Below are positions 61,480 through 64,000 of a DNA stretch of 64,000 bases, piece by piece (positions within the stretch are counted from its first letter, which is position 1; each line of letters starts with the position of its first letter). The position numbers and the translations under genes are program-made. The stretch covers positions 74,841,864 to 74,905,863 of the forward strand of contig NC_067196.1 in assembly GCF_000699445.3 (NCBI RefSeq), written 5' to 3'. The notes under the pieces were generated by a model, which saw only the letters and a program-made list of their open reading frames with translations, was not told the DNA's origin and searched no databases. Source of the stretch: Schistosoma haematobium (Eukaryota; Platyhelminthes; Trematoda; Strigeidida; Schistosomatidae).

Positions 61480-62800
61480 ATGATATAAGCTATAAGAAAC
61501 TGACCAGATTATACATGGTTAAGAGATGGTAAGGACTAATGGCAAACCAAAGGATATGTACGGGTATAAGATTGTAAAACTTTCAGGGTAAGAAAAATAA
61601 AGCATTGAGCAACTCACAAGACTTTAGGACATTTTAGGATTCGTATGATCGGCCTTAGTTGATCAGCATCCATAAGATTAGTGAGTTATCTGTCTACCTG
61701 CAATAAAAAAAGGATATGACACTTAGGAAGAATAATGTACCTTTAACCATTGGAGAGATTCAGAAACTGAAAGTGAGGGTTAGGAGCATAAGGGCATGAC
61801 TAATAATCGATGACTAATGGGAGAGGATAACTCATTTGTTCCGTGATTTAGTTATATTCATATTAATAACAATGGGGTTCGTTGTATTGTTGTTCCGTCT
61901 AGATATTAGCCGGTCCATAATAAAGTGCCTCATTGGTGAGCGCGAATAGTTGATGAAGTTCTTCCGAGTCTAGTAAAGAGGTTATTAGTCTGCTGAATTT
62001 CGTAAAAGCCCCACGATTACGGGTAAATATTGGCAACTTGTCCCACAATAAACTATACCTCACTGTAAAAATCGCAAAACTCATTTGTTTTTGGTGTTTA
62101 ACGGTAAGTAGCGTATATGCGTTTTTTCTTAGTCTGTAGGCTGGGTCATGAAGCGTATACGGGCAGGAGGCTAGAAATGAGAGTCTGTACACTTCTTTGT
62201 AGAGAAATATTAGATTGTTCCTTAGCCTACGGTGCCATAAAGGTTCTAGAGAGGTTCTTACATCTATCTGTGTAATCGAGAGTTGAGTCAGTTCCTAGTA
62301 TTTGGCGTGTGAAGCGTCTTCGAACATCATTTGCTCTTATCTTGTATGTGGTATTCATATTTGAGAAGATAAAAGGGTAATGTTCAAGGGAGGGTCGTCC
62401 GCACATTTTGTAAACGGGAAGCTTACTCTGTTGTGAAGAAATTTTTTGTTATGAAACCAATTAGCCAATTAACCAATTAGGAAAAATAGGGGAGGCATGT
62501 TCTTCAAAGTTGAAGCTTCCTGTGTGATTAATTCCTTGATTGTGTACTGATTTGATTGTCTGAACTGTACTTTTATTTAAATAAAGTTGTAGTTCATAGG
62601 GATTCTTTCCAAAATACATCATCCTGCACTTGATGAGGTTAAATGGCAATTGTCATTTTTCTCTCCAGACATTTAGGTTTTTGGGGTCACGTTGAATTTG
62701 GTTCATACGGAATTGCACATATCTCATGAGACTCTTAAGTGACCAACTTTGTGGAAATGCGAAAACCATCAATTTGGACGACAATACAAGGCAAGCGTTA
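61480..62800 (-). mobile_element. CR1/Jockey-type non-LTR retrotransposon, 3' remnant
   Basis: On the minus strand 62649-62461 reads MPFNLIKCRMMYFGKN, the conserved NxxKC segment after the RT catalytic box. 62400-61899 reads CGRPSLEHYPFIFSNM, RANDVRRRFTRQILG, and FTVRYSLLWDKLPIFTR, the typical C-terminal end of Jockey/CR1 RTs. Several stops separate the pieces. 61480-61898 would be its 3' UTR, with a related fragment at 25360-25760. Confidence 0.65.
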
Positions 62801-62807
62801 TTATTAT

Positions 62808-64000
62808 TGTGTAACTTCCCTGAACAGATTTCAGAGGACTAACTCACTTAAATCCACCAGCTTCAAAGAGAAGAAACCTATTTTCAACGAGAGATGTTCT
62901 CGACAACCATGAAACTCTGTATAAAACAGATGGAAACAGGTAAGGTGACTTCACTATGTGAAAAATCTACGTATAAGGATCGACCAATCGTGCCGAAACA
63001 GTTTCAATGCAACGTCCTCCACTCCTTGCACAAATGCACTCGTTCAGGTTTTCGAGAAACTATAAAGCTCATCGCAAAACCAGTTCGTTGACCTGGTACG
63101 AATAAAGACGTGAGGGAGTGGGCACACTCTTGTGTAAGCTGTCAGAAATCTAAGGTGATCGGACACAACAAATGTTCTATAAGCTCTTCCAAAACTCCCA
63201 ACGTTGATTTTGACCATGTTCATCATGATCGGATATGACCCTTATCAGATTCAAATGGACACTCTTCCCTCTTGACGTGTGTAGACCATTTTACTTGATG
63301 GACAGAGGACATAACTGCTAAAATAGTGACCTGCTCCTTCGTCAAACGTTGAATAGCGAAATTCGGCTGCTATTCATCTACCACTACAGATCGTGGACGA
63401 TAATTTGAATCTGGAATTTTCCGTTGTCTGTCTACACTACTAGAAGTCACTCGATTCTGAACGACCGAGTACCACCCGCAAGCACATTGGTGGGTAGAAC
63501 TTTTTCATCGACAGCTTAATCCTTTACTCTCAGCTTAAAACGTTTCACAGTGGACAGACCCTCATCCACTAATTTCACTCATTATTCGCAGTGTACTGAA
63601 AGCTGACATTGGATACACTGAAGCCTAACTCATTTCTGGAAAGACACTCCGACCTTCAGAAAAATTAGTGGATGCTTCATCATCTTCAGGGAATATGGAT
63701 ATAATCTCTTACACCAGCAGGCTTGCAAGCGGTATACGTTCAGTTAAACCTATTTTCACTCGACCGCAATCAACCGATGCTTTCACTCAACCAGTCACAT
63801 CATGTAGTGCACACATCTTTTCACCTCGCGACTCACTCCGACGACCACTCGAAACGGATTACGAAGGACCCTTAAAAGTTCTTCAGCATAAACCTAAGCA
63901 TTATATCATCGATATCAACTGAACCAACGATAGACTTCCGTTCCACAATTACGATACCTCACCCGATAATCAACAATCACGACGACACTTCGGTTGTATC
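62808..64000 (+). mobile_element. Decayed Boudicca/CsRn1-like integrase, continuing past the window end
   Basis: 62815-63295 is nearly identical to 27765-28265, with the same stops (63089 and others). Core remnants lie at 63400-63640. The frame 63668-63922 gives the C-terminal domain (FTRPQSTDAFTQP, YEGPLKVLQHKPKHYIIDIN), homologous to 34815-35294. It is cut by the window end. Confidence 0.75.
62894..63922 (+). pseudogene. Ty3/Gypsy integrase with stops and frameshifts
   Basis: The N-terminal zinc-binding text (LHSLHKCTRSGFRETIKLI, WAHSCVSCQKSKV) is interrupted at 63089. Core text (FDHVHHD) is followed by a stop at 63226. The C-terminal domain ends at a stop at 63920. Differences from the 27851 copy include S/F at codon 2 and Q/P near codon 30 of the first frame. 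Confidence 0.7.

Noticed and set aside
1..64000. CRISPR arrays, operons, bacterial promoters or insertion sequences
   Set aside because: The window is clearly eukaryotic (spliced genes, LINEs, LTR elements); no regularly spaced repeat array is seen.

Overview
The window is eukaryotic and almost certainly from a blood fluke (Schistosoma or a close relative). Three things point there: schistosome-type repeats (RTE-clade LINEs, Boudicca/CsRn1-like LTR elements, Sm-alpha-like hammerhead retroposons), genes with micro-introns of 31-39 bp near the 5' end and multi-kilobase introns further down, and AT-rich intergenic DNA. The species cannot be fixed from the sequence alone.

Two host genes can be read exon by exon, both on the minus strand. 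The first (2142-22229) is a 12-coding-exon orthologue of ZC3H15/DFRP1, a CCCH zinc-finger partner of the DRG1 GTPase; the joined exons give 393 codons with consistent phases. The second (54525-57631) is a 5-coding-exon REEP5/DP1/Yop1-family ER-shaping membrane protein of 189 codons. Everything else recognised is mobile or repetitive DNA, much of it inside the introns of these genes.

Layout: 1-1862, RTE LINE fragments and a microsatellite tail. 2142-22229, the ZC3H15 gene, whose introns hold a 5'-truncated RTE copy (3231-5113), a second RTE family (5225-6590), a tRNA-derived SINE (7148-7284), and two near full-length RTE copies on the minus strand (9727-13649 and 15588-19402), each bounded by a 13-bp target-site duplication. 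22440-25150, defective RTE copies. 26700-29790, a decayed Boudicca/CsRn1-like pol. 29799-34080, a gag-only LTR element whose 5' LTR is split by a nested CsRn1-like element (29829-32339). 34106-37177, a deleted CsRn1-like element. 40113-41878, a second, inverted gag-only copy. 42860-46970, hammerhead-bearing SINE copies. 47398-47942, solo LTRs. 49565-51845, an almost exact repeat of 22937-25151. 52405-53195, an RTE remnant. 54525-57631, the REEP5 gene. 57784-60715, a decayed Boudicca-like element. 61480-62800, a CR1/Jockey-type RT remnant. 62808-64000, a decayed integrase.

Most noteworthy: (i) two gag-only LTR copies with different target duplications share the same unequal pair of LTRs, which ordinary reverse transcription should have made equal; (ii) the 5' ends of the two near full-length RTE copies can form an HDV-like ribozyme-type nested pairing; (iii) several hammerhead motifs in different stages of decay; (iv) a nested LTR element carrying 31 extra bases, including a primer-binding-site copy, beyond its outer LTR.
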